36,928 bases of DNA from Deltaproteobacteria bacterium (lineage in GTDB: Bacteria; Desulfobacterota; Desulfarculia; Adiutricales; Adiutricaceae), in assembly GCA_031278635.1 (NCBI GenBank), contig JAITKA010000177.1:1-36928 (forward strand), given 5' to 3'. The notes beneath the pieces were generated by a model that saw nothing but the letters and a program-made list of their open reading frames with translations, was not told where the DNA came from and ran no database searches. This document shows, one piece after another, positions 25,672 through 34,200 of the stretch. Numbering within the stretch: position 1 is the first letter of the stretch; every line of letters begins with the position of its first letter. The translations under genes and the position numbers were made by a program.

Positions 25672-26827
25672 CGTCGAAAAGCTAATCGGGAGGGACTACC
25701 GTAACCCGAGGCTGCTGGAGGCCTGGCTCAGGTCGGCGGCCGGCCTGGGCGGGGAGGGCCTTTGGCCCAGGACTTACGCCCTGAACCCGCCCTCCGAGCG
25801 GGAGGCCCGGGCCGATCCCAGGGTCTGGGAGTTCATCCCCGCCTGGCGGGACCTCAAGCGCCCGGGCCGACTGGGCCTCGTCGGCCGGAACTGGCCGGGC
25901 CTGGGCCACCAAACGCTCCCCGCCAAATGGTACCTGGACGGCCCGGAGGACCTCGCCGCCTGGATCGGCCAGGGCGAGGCCTGGGCCACCCTGAAGGCGA
26001 GATACCTGGACCTCTCCGGCGCTTGGCCGGGCGTCCTGGGGGCCTTGCCCGCCCATTTCCGGACCCTGGAAACCTTGCCCGGGGACGATTACCGAAGGCT
26101 CAAAGCGGTCCTGGGCTGGCTGGCCCAAAACCCCGATTCCGGCCTCTACCCCCGGCAGCTCCCCATAGCCGGCCTTGACACCAAATGGCTCGAGGCCCGC
26201 TCCAAGATCATCGCCGACCTGGCCGGCCTGGCCCTGGATCGCCAGGGCCTCGGGAATTTCCATAAAATCTGCGGCCTTGCCGAAAGGCCCGCCCTCTATC
26301 GCCTGCGCCTGCTGGATCCCGCCCTGAGGGCCCAGGTCGGCGGCCTTGGCTTTTTCTCCGCCCCGCCGGGCGAGCTCGCCCGGCTGCCCATACGGCCCAG
26401 GGTCGTTTTCGTGGTCGAGAACCTGCAAACGGGCCTGGCCTTCGGCGACCTGCCCGGCTCGGCCATGATCCTGGGCCACGGCAACGCCCTAAGCTTCGCG
26501 TCCGGCCTCCCCTGGCTAGCCGGGGCCGAAAAACGCTACTACTGGGGCGACATCGACCGGGACGGCCTGGCCATCCTGGCCCGGGCCAGGGACAAAATAC
26601 CCGGCCTCGTCTCCATTTTCATGGACGAGCGGACTTTGCTTGGGAATAGGGGGCTTTGGGGGAGGGATGAGGGCCTTGGGGCGGGCGGCGAATTGAACCT
26701 TACCGGCGAGGAGAGGCGGTTGTACGATGACCTGCTCGGCGACCGTTTCGGCCCAAGGGTCCGCCTGGAACAGGAGAGGATAGCCTGGGACAAGGCCTGG
26801 CCCATAATCCAAACGCTGGCCGGATAA
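25655..26827 (+). CDS. jetD: Wadjet type I nuclease subunit JetD (DUF3322/DUF2220)
   Basis: JetD is the Toprim nuclease that cuts the plasmid after loop extrusion by JetABC. The 390 residues have an N-terminal DUF3322-like arm (about 1-190, with KWYLDGPEDLAAW) and a C-terminal DUF2220 Toprim domain. Candidate metal ligands are E255 in VVFVVENLQTG, and D299 and D301 in YYWGDIDRDG. The family's closing LEQERI motif is present near residue 371 (RLEQERIAWDKA). The protein looks complete and catalytic. ATG at 25655 overlaps the end of jetC, so the two are translationally coupled. Confidence 0.92.
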   Translation: MKFPDDVEKLIGRDYRNPRLLEAWLRSAAGLGGEGLWPRTYALNPPSEREARADPRVWEFIPAWRDLKRPGRLGLVGRNWPGLGHQTLPAKWYLDGPEDLAAWIGQGEAWATLKARYLDLSGAWPGVLGALPAHFRTLETLPGDDYRRLKAVLGWLAQNPDSGLYPRQLPIAGLDTKWLEARSKIIADLAGLALDRQGLGNFHKICGLAERPALYRLRLLDPALRAQVGGLGFFSAPPGELARLPIRPRVVFVVENLQTGLAFGDLPGSAMILGHGNALSFASGLPWLAGAEKRYYWGDIDRDGLAILARARDKIPGLVSIFMDERTLLGNRGLWGRDEGLGAGGELNLTGEERRLYDDLLGDRFGPRVRLEQERIAWDKAWPIIQTLAG

Positions 26828-26842
26828 AACCCCACCCCGGCG

Positions 26843-26876
26843 AAAAAAAACAGGGGCGGGCCGGGGCCCGCCCCTG
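26843..26876 (-). terminator. Intrinsic terminator, minus strand, possibly bidirectional
   Basis: An 11-bp perfect GC-rich stem, CAGGGGCGGGC / GCCCGCCCCTG, with loop CGGG occupies 26851-26876. Eight A precede it on the plus strand (26843-26850), giving a U8 run for transcripts read leftward. It can end minus-strand reads from the phd/doc side; the hairpin sits 24 bp past jetD and may also help stop that operon. Confidence 0.75.
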
Positions 26877-27510
26877 TCGCGCCTGTCATGTGACCGACGC
26901 GCGGCCAATGGACCGCCTCCGGCTTTACGCCGGGTATTTTGGCCGGCCTTAAGCCAAGCCTTCCCGCACTCCGGATTTCCCCAATCGGCCGGGGCGGCGG
27001 AGATAACTCGCGCCTTACGGTTTCGTTTCGTCCCGTTGGCGGTTGTGGGTCTTCGCGCAAGCGAGCCAATGCTATCGTGTTAGCATCGAGACTATCGGGC
27101 CTTGCCCAAACTGCCGACTTGCCATACAATATAACCCAGCCGGGGACGATTCGCAAGCGGCGGTGGCGTGGACACGCAGGGCGACGCGTCCGGGTTGCGC
27201 ATAAAGGTAAGGTAGGTAGGTAACTTCAGTCCACGTCTGATTGATTTTTAGCGAATAAAATTTAATACCCTAATTGGCATATTTTTTAGGACTAATATCA
27301 GGGATAAATCAAATTTTTTATCTATAAAATTATCTAAATATCAAATAAAATTTAAACGCTTCGCTATTAACACATCCCTCGCAAGGTTTGGCGTTTTTGC
27401 GTATGCCGACGCGCTTATGGCATACCATGCGGTTCATGCCGCGCGGCGCGAACATATCGGGATCGATCGTATCCGGCATTTACCCAAGACCGCGCCCCTT
27501 ATTCGCAAAT
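26877..27510. other. Intergenic, no gene supported
   Basis: Open frames at 26939-27223 and 27388-27783 (plus strand) have no ribosome-binding site; the second is antisense to doc. The region from about 27240 to 27360 is AT-rich. No RNA gene or repeat is recognised, apart from short matches such as atcgtgttagcatcgag. Confidence 0.4.
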
Positions 27511-27887
27511 TCACTTTGCCCTCGTCAAAATAAGTTCAAGCGACTGCCCTTCGCCCATTTTCCCGTTTGCCGTTTCAAAGCCGATGCGGACGACATCGGC
27601 GTCCGTAAAATCGGTCCCGATATGGTTGGGTTCCAACGGCACCAACATCAAATAAGTGCCGATACGCTCGTTCCCGTCCACAAACGGGTGATCGCGAACG
27701 AGTCCGTAAGCGCATCGGGCGATTTTCGCCACCAAGGACGGGTATGGTTCCGCCCCGTCAAAATCGCGAAACGGGGCGGATAAAGCGGAATCAAGCGGAC
27801 CCTCGTCCCTGATTCCGTCCAAGCCGCCCGTTCTTCCAACGGCCGTTTACGCGGAATTTTGACTTGCCCCTTGCTCGGCGTAATCAT
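27511..27887 (-). pseudogene. doc: Doc/Fic-type toxin, frameshifted
   Basis: Doc toxins phosphorylate elongation factor Tu and stop translation; Phd neutralises them. The start ATG (27887-27885) overlaps the stop of phd by four bases, as is usual for this pair. The first 19 codons read MITPSKGQVKIPRKRPLEE. After a one-base loss at about 27830, the next frame continues TGGLDGIRDEGPLDSAL and carries on to the stop. Together they give about 125 residues, the usual Doc length. The catalytic loop reads HPFVDGNERIG; the conserved Lys of (A/G)NKR in Doc proteins is Glu here. The toxin is therefore probably inactive, unless the frameshift is a sequencing error or is bypassed. Confidence 0.75.
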
Positions 27888-28126
27888 TTCGCCAATTCTT
27901 CAAAGGCTTTGATGTGTTTTGCCAAAATGCGCAAAGCCACGGCGTCCACGCTCTCATCGTCCGCGACGGTATCTTGACGGAGCAGTCCGTAATCCAAAAG
28001 CACGTAGCGCGGAGCGTTGTTTTTTAGGATTATCGCCGTTCCCTTTTCATCCACAAGGCGAGCGATTCTTGAAAAATTTTGGTTGGCTTCCGAAATGGAA
28101 ACAAGGTTTTCAACATTGATTTTCAT
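27884..28126 (-). CDS. phd: Phd/YefM-type antitoxin
   Basis: 80 residues with the Phd/YefM layout: N-terminal DNA-binding fold with VSISEANQNFSRIARLVDEKGTAIILKNNAPRY-like sequence (residues 9-41), followed by an acidic, helical C-terminal toxin-binding tail (ADDESVDAVALRILAK). It would bind and mask Doc and repress its own promoter. GGAGGT lies 6 nt before the ATG at 28126. A well-spaced promoter is found just upstream. The frame is intact, although the partner toxin is broken, so the antitoxin may persist as an orphan regulator. Confidence 0.88.
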   Translation of the reverse strand: MKINVENLVSISEANQNFSRIARLVDEKGTAIILKNNAPRYVLLDYGLLRQDTVADDESVDAVALRILAKHIKAFEELAK

Positions 28127-28144
28127 TCTGACACCTCCGCTTGT

Positions 28145-28173
28145 AGCATAGCACCCATTTAGGACAAATACAA
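28145..28173 (-). promoter_or_regulatory. Promoter of phd-doc
   Basis: On the minus strand, -35 TTGTAT (28173-28168) and -10 TATGCT (28150-28145) are 17 bp apart. Transcription would start near 28138, about 12 bases before the phd start codon and inside or just ahead of the GGAGGT, so the leader is very short. Confidence 0.5.
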
Positions 28174-28472
28174 CCTATTTATGTCCCCAAAAAAATAGTC
28201 GGTTCTTTTCCGAGGTTTTAGGCAACCTTATCCCCGACGCCGCCGATACCGTTTATTACCGAGATTAAAGCCCCCCGGTCAAAGTAAGCGGGGCCGCCCC
28301 AAGGGAAGCAAGGTCAAAAAACCGGTTGTCAAAAAACCGGTAGCCTAAACACGCATATACCTAACGGTTCTCGGTTGAGGTCCCCGAGGGGCATGTCCCC
28401 GAAAGGGCATGTCCGTTACGTAGATGCCGGCATTCCGATCACCGCCGCCCCGTTTTCGCCTAGGCGCCAGGG
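28174..28472. other. Intergenic between phd and the metF terminator
   Basis: No gene. It contains two short direct repeats: tcaaaaaaccggt twice at about 28313-28342, and a gtccccga-(g/a)-ggggcatgtcc-type repeat at about 28380-28412. No function is proposed. Confidence 0.4.
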
Positions 28473-28512
28473 AAAAAAAAGCTCCCGGCCTCAAGTCGTT
28501 GAAGCCGGGAGC
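28473..28512 (-). terminator. Intrinsic terminator of the hdrA-mvhD-metV-metF operon
   Basis: Perfect stem GCTCCCGGC (28481-28489) / GCCGGGAGC (28504-28512), with an inner TCAA/TTGA pairing closing a GTCG loop. Eight A at 28473-28480 become U8 for leftward transcripts. It lies 58 bp past the metF stop. Confidence 0.88.
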
Positions 28513-28569
28513 CGCTATTTCCGGCGCCTGGGGAGGGCCCCCCGGGGGCGGTCAGCCTGGTGGGATGTC

Positions 28570-29511
28570 TCAGACCTTGGGGCGGGGCAGCAGTTTGGCG
28601 TCTTTCACGAATTGGGGGACCATGTGCTCCCATTCGATAAGCATGAGGTGGACGCCGGCCACGCCTTTCATTTCCTTGAACTCCTCGATCTGCTCGCAGG
28701 CCATTTTCATGCCTTCCTCGGCCTGCTTGTCCTTGGGGACGCCCTTGAGGCGCTCGATGTAGGAGTCGGGCACGGTGATGCCCGGGACGTTGTTTTTCAT
28801 GTACCTGGCCATGCCCAGGTTTTTCAGGGGGGTCACGCCGGCCAGGAAGTAGGCCTTTTCGGTCAGGCCCATGTCCACGGCCTGGGCCATGAAGCGGCGG
28901 AAGCGGTCCATGTCGTAGATGCACTGGCTCTGGAGGAAATCGACCCCGGCGGCCACTTTCTTGGCCACCCTGTGGACGCGGTAGTCCTCGGGATCGGCGA
29001 AGGGGTTATAGGCGGCGCCGATGAACAGCTTGGGGCGGCCCTCGGGCGGGAGCTCTTGGCCGGAGAGGAGGCGGCCCTCGTCCCGCATCATCTTGATGGC
29101 CTGGATCAGGTTGATGGAGTCGATGTCGAAGACGTTCTTGGACTGGGGGTGGTCGCCGAACTTCTGGTGGTCGCCCGACAGGCAGAGGATATTGTTGATG
29201 CCCAGGGCGTAGGCGCCCATCAGGTCGGACTGCATGGCGATGCGGTTGCGGTCGCGGCAGACCATCTGCATGTTGGCCTCAAGCCCTTCCTTCTGGGCCA
29301 GAATGCCGGCGGCCAGGGAGGACATGCGGACCACGGCGGTCTGGTTGTCGGTGATGTTGACCGAGTCGACGTTACCGAGCAGGTGTTTGGCCTTCTCGGC
29401 CACCTCGTGGGCGGCGGCGTGGCGGGGCGGGCCCAATTCCCCGGTGACCCCGAAGGCCCCGGAAGCCAAGACTTTCTCGAGTCTGCTGTTTGTCTTTATT
29501 TCGCGGGTCAT
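28570..29511 (-). CDS. metF: Methylenetetrahydrofolate reductase, catalytic subunit
   Basis: MetF is an FAD-containing TIM-barrel enzyme that reduces methylene- to methyl-tetrahydrofolate in the methyl branch of the Wood-Ljungdahl pathway. The 313 residues include VTGELGPPRH near residue 21 (active-site glutamate region), VNITDNQTAVVRMSS, the LSGDHQ segment near residue 133, and FLQSQCIYDMDRFRRF near residue 190, all typical of MetF. The start overlaps the metV stop by four bases (ATGA), and GGAGGAG lies inside the end of metV. With metV, mvhD and hdrA in the same operon, it probably belongs to a MetFV-Hdr-MvhD complex and not to a simple NADH-dependent enzyme. Confidence 0.93.
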   Translation of the reverse strand: MTREIKTNSRLEKVLASGAFGVTGELGPPRHAAAHEVAEKAKHLLGNVDSVNITDNQTAVVRMSSLAAGILAQKEGLEANMQMVCRDRNRIAMQSDLMGAYALGINNILCLSGDHQKFGDHPQSKNVFDIDSINLIQAIKMMRDEGRLLSGQELPPEGRPKLFIGAAYNPFADPEDYRVHRVAKKVAAGVDFLQSQCIYDMDRFRRFMAQAVDMGLTEKAYFLAGVTPLKNLGMARYMKNNVPGITVPDSYIERLKGVPKDKQAEEGMKMACEQIEEFKEMKGVAGVHLMLIEWEHMVPQFVKDAKLLPRPKV

Positions 29512-30194
29512 TTAACCATCTCCTCCTTGACTAACTCTTCCCTGACGATTTTCCTGGGTCCGCCGTCACGGCTAGAGGTCCAGTCCTTGATGGGTTGCAC
29601 GGGCGTGAAGTCATCGAGGCGTTTCTCCTCCATGACCTTGCTGGCTATTAGGTGCCAGATGCACTCAACTTCCTTGCTGATCTCGCAAACGCCGCCGGCC
29701 GAGCCGCCGCAGGGGCCGTTCAGGAGGCTCTTGGAGCAACGGCTGATGGGGCACATGCCGCCGAAATTGTGAATGACGCAATTGCCGCAGGCCTGGCAAT
29801 GCTCGGCCCAGATACCGTGGGCCAAGGCTCCCCCGATGAAGCAGGTATTGAGGGAAGGGTAGACCTTCTCCCTGGGGTACCTTCGAGAGATGAACTGGGG
29901 GCCGACCGAGCAGGCCATGGAGAGGATAGCCTCGTACTTCTTCTCCACGTGCTCGAGCAGCTCCTCGATGTATTCGGGGTCGCACTGGCGCTCCAAGGTA
30001 AACTCGTCGACGGTCAGTTCGCGTCCATCCTTCTGGGCGTCAAGGCGCAACAGCGAAGCCAAGATTCCCACTTCCTTGGTCCCGCCGGCGTTACATACTG
30101 TCACGCAGCCTCGGCAGCCCACCAGAAGCACCTTTTTCTTGCCCTCAATGAAGCCCTTAATCTCGTCGATGGGCTTTCTTTCAGCGATAATCAT
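29508..30194 (-). CDS. metV: MetV, zinc/Fe-S partner of methylenetetrahydrofolate reductase
   Basis: 228 residues of the MetV type, the cysteine-rich partner found with MetF in acetogens and sulfate reducers. The N-terminal half has VGCRGCVTVCNAGGTKE (25-41). The C-terminal half holds a dense cysteine field, CQACGNCV ... GGMCPISRCSKSLLNGPCGG (about 134-168), which can bind an iron-sulfur cluster and zinc. It passes electrons to MetF. A GGAG lies 8 nt before the ATG at 30194. The gene is the third in the hdrA-mvhD-metV-metF operon and overlaps metF. Confidence 0.88.
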   Translation of the reverse strand: MIIAERKPIDEIKGFIEGKKKVLLVGCRGCVTVCNAGGTKEVGILASLLRLDAQKDGRELTVDEFTLERQCDPEYIEELLEHVEKKYEAILSMACSVGPQFISRRYPREKVYPSLNTCFIGGALAHGIWAEHCQACGNCVIHNFGGMCPISRCSKSLLNGPCGGSAGGVCEISKEVECIWHLIASKVMEEKRLDDFTPVQPIKDWTSSRDGGPRKIVREELVKEEMVK

Positions 30195-30225
30195 GTCAAT
30201 GTCTCCACTTCCGGGACTGGCACCG

Positions 30226-30651
30226 TTAGGCCGCCAGGTTCTTTTTTATGGGGCTTGGCCCCAAACGGCTAATGATTTCCGAGAATTCGTTAACGATCTC
30301 GGCAAATCGGGGGCCCTGAGATGCCGAAAGGTTGTACATGGCCAACCTTTCGGGTTCGATGCCTATATTTTTAAGCTCTTTTTGGAGATAGTCCACCCTT
30401 TGCTGGGCCCTTATGTTGCCATCGAGAAAATGGCAATTTCCCACCAGGCACCCGGCCACGTAAACGCCATCGGCCCCGGCCTCGAAAGCCTTGAGGGCCA
30501 GGATGACGTCGAAACGGCCCGTGCAGGGGATTAGGACGATCTCCACGTTGCTGGGGTACTGCAGGCGCATGGAACCGGCCATGTCGGCGGCGCTATAGGC
30601 GCAGTACTGGCAGCAAAACGCGATTACCCTTGGTTCAAATTCTTCACTCAT
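30226..30651 (-). CDS. mvhD: MvhD/FlpD-like [2Fe-2S] electron-transfer subunit
   Basis: A 141-residue protein of the MvhD family, which transfers electrons between a partner dehydrogenase or hydrogenase and HdrA. Conserved cysteines appear in AFCCQYCAYSAADMAG (11-26), IPCTGRFD (41-48) and AGCLVGNCHFLDGN (66-79); these hold the [2Fe-2S] cluster. AGGAG lies 6 nt before the ATG. It lies between hdrA (90 bp upstream) and metV (31 bp downstream), so it probably links HdrA to MetFV. Confidence 0.92.
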   Translation of the reverse strand: MSEEFEPRVIAFCCQYCAYSAADMAGSMRLQYPSNVEIVLIPCTGRFDVILALKAFEAGADGVYVAGCLVGNCHFLDGNIRAQQRVDYLQKELKNIGIEPERLAMYNLSASQGPRFAEIVNEFSEIISRLGPSPIKKNLAA

Positions 30652-30741
30652 CCGACGCTCCTGGGCGAAATCCGCCTCCGATATGGTTAAACTGTTTGGT
30701 TTCCGCGCCCCATGGTCGGGCCGGGGGCGCGGGGAAGGGTT

Positions 30742-33700
30742 TTAGGCCTCGGCCGCTTGCGGGTCCTCGACCATGGCGGCGACTTTGGCCATGAGCTGTT
30801 CGTCGGTGAAAAACTGAAGCTTGATGGCCTTGCCCGGGCACTCGGAGACGCACACGCCGCATCCCTGGCAGATGGCCGGTTCCATGAAAGCGTGGCCGCG
30901 CAGGGCCGCGTCTTCCTCGTTACGGACGATCTTGGGCACCTGGATCGGGCAGGCCCGGACGCAGGTGCAACAGACGGCGCACTTTTCGGGCTCGACCACG
31001 GCCACGACGCCCCCCACGACCATGTAGGGCTTGGCCAGGATGCCGGCCGCCCTGGCGGCGGCCGCTTTGGCCTGGACTATGGTCTCCTCGAGGGGTTTGG
31101 GGTAGTGGGCCAGGCCGCAGAGGTACTGGCCGTGCGTGGCCAGGTCAACGGGCATGAGCTTCATGTGGGCTTCCAGCAGGAAACCCTCGGCGGTCAGCTG
31201 GCCCTTGAAGACCTCGACGATCTCTTCCTTCATGGGGGTGGGATCGATGCCGCTGGCCAGGGTCAGGTAATCGACGTCTATGGCCAGGGGGCGCTTAAGG
31301 ACGTGATCGAGCACGGTCACCCTCAGGCCGCCCTCGGGCGTCTCGGTCACCTCGGGGTAGGAGTCGGTGTCGTAACGGATGAAGCGGACGCCCCGGCTCC
31401 TGGCCTCCTGGTAGAGCTTCTCCCGGAAGCCGTAGGTGCGGATATCCCGGTAGAGGACATAGATAACGGCCCCGGGGTTGCGATCCAGGATGGTCAGGGC
31501 GCTCTCTATGGAGTGGGTGCAGCAGATCTTCGAGCAGTAGGGCCGGGCGTCCTCCCTGGACTCGACGCACTGGATGAAGGCGAAGGTCTGCTTGGGCTTG
31601 GTTATGGTCGGGCTGTTGGAGGCCAGGAGCTCGTCCATGTCCAAAGAGAGCATGACGCGCCCGTTTTGCCCGTAGAGGTAGCTGTTGGGCTTGTGGGCGT
31701 TGCCGCCGGCGGCCAGGACCGTGACCCCGTGCTTTAGGGTGAACTCGCCCGAGGGGCCCTGGAAAACCGTCTCGAAGTTACCCATGAAGCCCGAGGAGTA
31801 CTTTGGCACCGTTTTCTTGTAAACGGTAATAAGCTTATTGGACTCTACCTGCTCGATTAGGTCTTTGACGTAGCCCCTGACGTCCTTTTCCCTTGAGTAG
31901 ACCTTGTGGGCGTTCCCGCCCAGTATGTCTTTCTGCTCGACCAAATGGACCGGGAAGCCCAGATCGGCTATGGAAAGGGCCGCGTTCAGGCCGGCCGCGC
32001 CGCCCCCGACCACCAAAGCCTCCCTGACGAGACCCATCCTGGTCTGGTACATGGGCTCGAGCAGGGCCGCCTTGGCCACCGCCCCCCGGACCAGGTCCTT
32101 GGCCTTCTGGGTGGCCTTGACCGGCTCCTTCTGGTGGACCCAGGAATCCTGGTCGCGGATGTTGGCCATCTCGAAAAGGTACTTGTTGAGCCCGGCGGCG
32201 GCCAGGGTCTCGCGGAACATGCCCTCGTGGGTCCTGGGGGAGCAGGAGGCCACCACGACCCTGTTTAGGTTGTTGGCGATGATGGCGTCCTTGATCTTGG
32301 TCTGGGTGTCGGAGGAACAGGCGAAAAGGTGGTTCTCGCACAGCTCCACGAACGGGAGGTTTTTGGCGTACTCCACAACCTCCGTGACGTTAATCACCGA
32401 GGCGATGTTAATGCCGCAGTGGCAGATGAAAACCCCCACGCGGGGCACCTCGCCCTTTATGTCGCGCTCGTCGGGGTAGCTGCGGGATTTGGTTTGGGTG
32501 AAGCGGGCGTCCACGATCTCCTTGCCCGCCGCCCCGGCCGCGGCCGAGGCCTCCATGACCGTGATGGGGATGTCCTTGGGCTCGTTGATGACCCCGCAGG
32601 CGTAAATGCCCGGGCGGCTGCTGGAAATCGGGGCCAGGGGATGGGTCTTGACGAAGCCCTCCTCGTTCAGCTCGATGCCCAGGACCTCGGCCAGGCCCTC
32701 GATACCCGTGGATGGGGTCAGGCCCACCGAAAGGACGACCATGTCGAAGACCTCGCTCCTGCGCTGGCCTTTCTCGTCGATGAACTCCAGGGCCACGTCC
32801 CCGTTTATCTGGGGCGTAAGGGTGTGGACGCGGGAGCGCACGAACCGGACCCCGGCGTCCTTGGCCCTGTTGTAATATTTCTCGAAGTCTTTGCCGTAGG
32901 TCCTGATGTCCATGTAGAAGACGGCGGTGTCGAGCTTGCCGCCGGCGTGCTCCATGGCTATGAGGGATTCCTTTATGGCGTACATGCAGCAAACGGCCGA
33001 GCAATAGCGCTTGTCGCAACGGTTGATGTCGCGGGAGCCCACGCACTGGAGCCAGGCGATCTTTTCCGGCTCCTTATGGTCGCTGGGCCTGACCATGTGG
33101 CCCTGGAAGGGGCCCGAGGCCGAGAGGATGCGCTCGAACTCCATGGACGTGACCACGTTGGGCCACTGGCTGTAACGGTACGTCTCCTGGCTGGTCGGGT
33201 CGAAAAGGTCGAAACCGGAGGCCACGACCACGGCCCCGACGTTCAGGGTAACCTCCTCGGGCTTGTCGTCGTAATTCACGGCGTCCGCCGGGCAGACCTT
33301 CTTGCAGTTGCCGCATTTGCCCTTGGTGATGTACATGCATTCCTTGGGATCGATACCGAATTTGAGCGGGACGGCCTGCACGTATTGGACGTAAATGGCC
33401 TTGCGCTTGTCCAGGCTCTCGTTGTACTCGTTATCGACCTTCCGCGGGCATTTCTTGGCGCACTCGCCGCAGGCGATGCATTTGGACATGTCGATGTAGC
33501 GGGGGTTTTTGCGGACCGTTACGTTGAAGTTTCCCTCTTCCCCGTCTATGGCCAAAACATCCGTCAGGGTGAGGAGCTCAATGTTTATGTGCCCGCCGAC
33601 GTCGTTCAGTTTGGGCGAGATTATGCACATCGCGCAGTCGTTGGTCGGGAAGACCTTGTCAAGCTGGGACATTCGCCCGCCTATGGCCGGGCCTTTCTCG

Positions 33701-33831
33701 ACAAGGTAGACGTAATAGCCCATCTCCGCCAAGTCAAGGGACGTCTGCATCCCGGCGACGCCGCCGCCTATTACCAGGACGGCGCCTGATTTGTCAGTCA
33801 CGACGACTGGTTTGTCTGTTTCGGTTGTCAT
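30742..33831 (-). CDS. hdrA: HdrA-type flavoprotein, long double-FAD fusion
   Basis: A 1029-residue HdrA-like flavo-iron-sulfur protein, considerably longer than methanogen HdrA (about 660). First module: FAD-binding GGGVAG (22-27), CAMC near 66-69, ferredoxin motif CIACGECAKKCP (118-129), CGNCKKVCP (173-181), and the HdrA-type CVGSRD...YCSAVCCMYA segment (about 262-283). Then the N-terminal HdrA domain (ICHCGINIASVINV ... VVASCSPRTHEGMF, about 475-555). Second module: GGGAAGLNAALSIADLG (about 613-629) and another YCSKICC. Two C-terminal 4Fe-4S motifs close it, CAVCCTCVRACP and CQGCGVCVSECPGKA. HdrA carries the flavin that bifurcates or confurcates electrons. Here it would couple MetFV to ferredoxin and another donor. 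An AGGTGA-type ribosome-binding site precedes the ATG. hdrB and hdrC do not adjoin it. Confidence 0.92.
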   Translation of the reverse strand: MTTETDKPVVVTDKSGAVLVIGGGVAGMQTSLDLAEMGYYVYLVEKGPAIGGRMSQLDKVFPTNDCAMCIISPKLNDVGGHINIELLTLTDVLAIDGEEGNFNVTVRKNPRYIDMSKCIACGECAKKCPRKVDNEYNESLDKRKAIYVQYVQAVPLKFGIDPKECMYITKGKCGNCKKVCPADAVNYDDKPEEVTLNVGAVVVASGFDLFDPTSQETYRYSQWPNVVTSMEFERILSASGPFQGHMVRPSDHKEPEKIAWLQCVGSRDINRCDKRYCSAVCCMYAIKESLIAMEHAGGKLDTAVFYMDIRTYGKDFEKYYNRAKDAGVRFVRSRVHTLTPQINGDVALEFIDEKGQRRSEVFDMVVLSVGLTPSTGIEGLAEVLGIELNEEGFVKTHPLAPISSSRPGIYACGVINEPKDIPITVMEASAAAGAAGKEIVDARFTQTKSRSYPDERDIKGEVPRVGVFICHCGINIASVINVTEVVEYAKNLPFVELCENHLFACSSDTQTKIKDAIIANNLNRVVVASCSPRTHEGMFRETLAAAGLNKYLFEMANIRDQDSWVHQKEPVKATQKAKDLVRGAVAKAALLEPMYQTRMGLVREALVVGGGAAGLNAALSIADLGFPVHLVEQKDILGGNAHKVYSREKDVRGYVKDLIEQVESNKLITVYKKTVPKYSSGFMGNFETVFQGPSGEFTLKHGVTVLAAGGNAHKPNSYLYGQNGRVMLSLDMDELLASNSPTITKPKQTFAFIQCVESREDARPYCSKICCTHSIESALTILDRNPGAVIYVLYRDIRTYGFREKLYQEARSRGVRFIRYDTDSYPEVTETPEGGLRVTVLDHVLKRPLAIDVDYLTLASGIDPTPMKEEIVEVFKGQLTAEGFLLEAHMKLMPVDLATHGQYLCGLAHYPKPLEETIVQAKAAAARAAGILAKPYMVVGGVVAVVEPEKCAVCCTCVRACPIQVPKIVRNEEDAALRGHAFMEPAICQGCGVCVSECPGKAIKLQFFTDEQLMAKVAAMVEDPQAAEA

Positions 33832-34171
33832 GTTATAATCTCACCTTCGTTTGCCTGAGACGGTTCAATGATTCTGACGGTTCCCGAAAGGAACGCCAAA
33901 CGTTCAAGAGCAAGGTTTAAAGGCCCGACCGGACGCTTTCGGGGAAAACCCGGCGCGCCATGCCCCAAGGTTCCCCCGCCGGGGGACTGGGCGTGAATAG
34001 GCCTTCCCAGGCCAAAAACGGCGCCCAAGGTCACCCCCGGGAAAACCCGCGTGGGCCCGGTGCGGGCTTCTTTCTCAAATTCTAAGGTTTTTCTTACGGA
34101 CGGCTCTTGGGGTCGCCCCCGGGACCGGTCGCCGACTCACGGAAAGACACCTTATGTTGAGTTACTGCAAA

Positions 34172-34200
34172 ATATTAATATAAATGTCATAATGTGTCAA
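34172..34200 (-). promoter_or_regulatory. Promoter of the hdrA operon
   Basis: On the minus strand, a perfect -35 TTGACA (34200-34195) and a -10 TAATAT (34177-34172) are 17 bp apart. A start near 34165 would give a leader of about 330 nt. The -35 is part of an inverted repeat (see 34193-34256). Confidence 0.5.

Noticed and set aside
27388-27783. 131-codon plus-strand open frame opposite doc
   Set aside because: The doc frame on the minus strand has recognisable motifs and a phd partner; the plus frame has none.
28375-29772. 465-codon plus-strand open frame opposite metF
   Set aside because: Shadow of metF and metV, both of which have clear family motifs and ribosome-binding sites.
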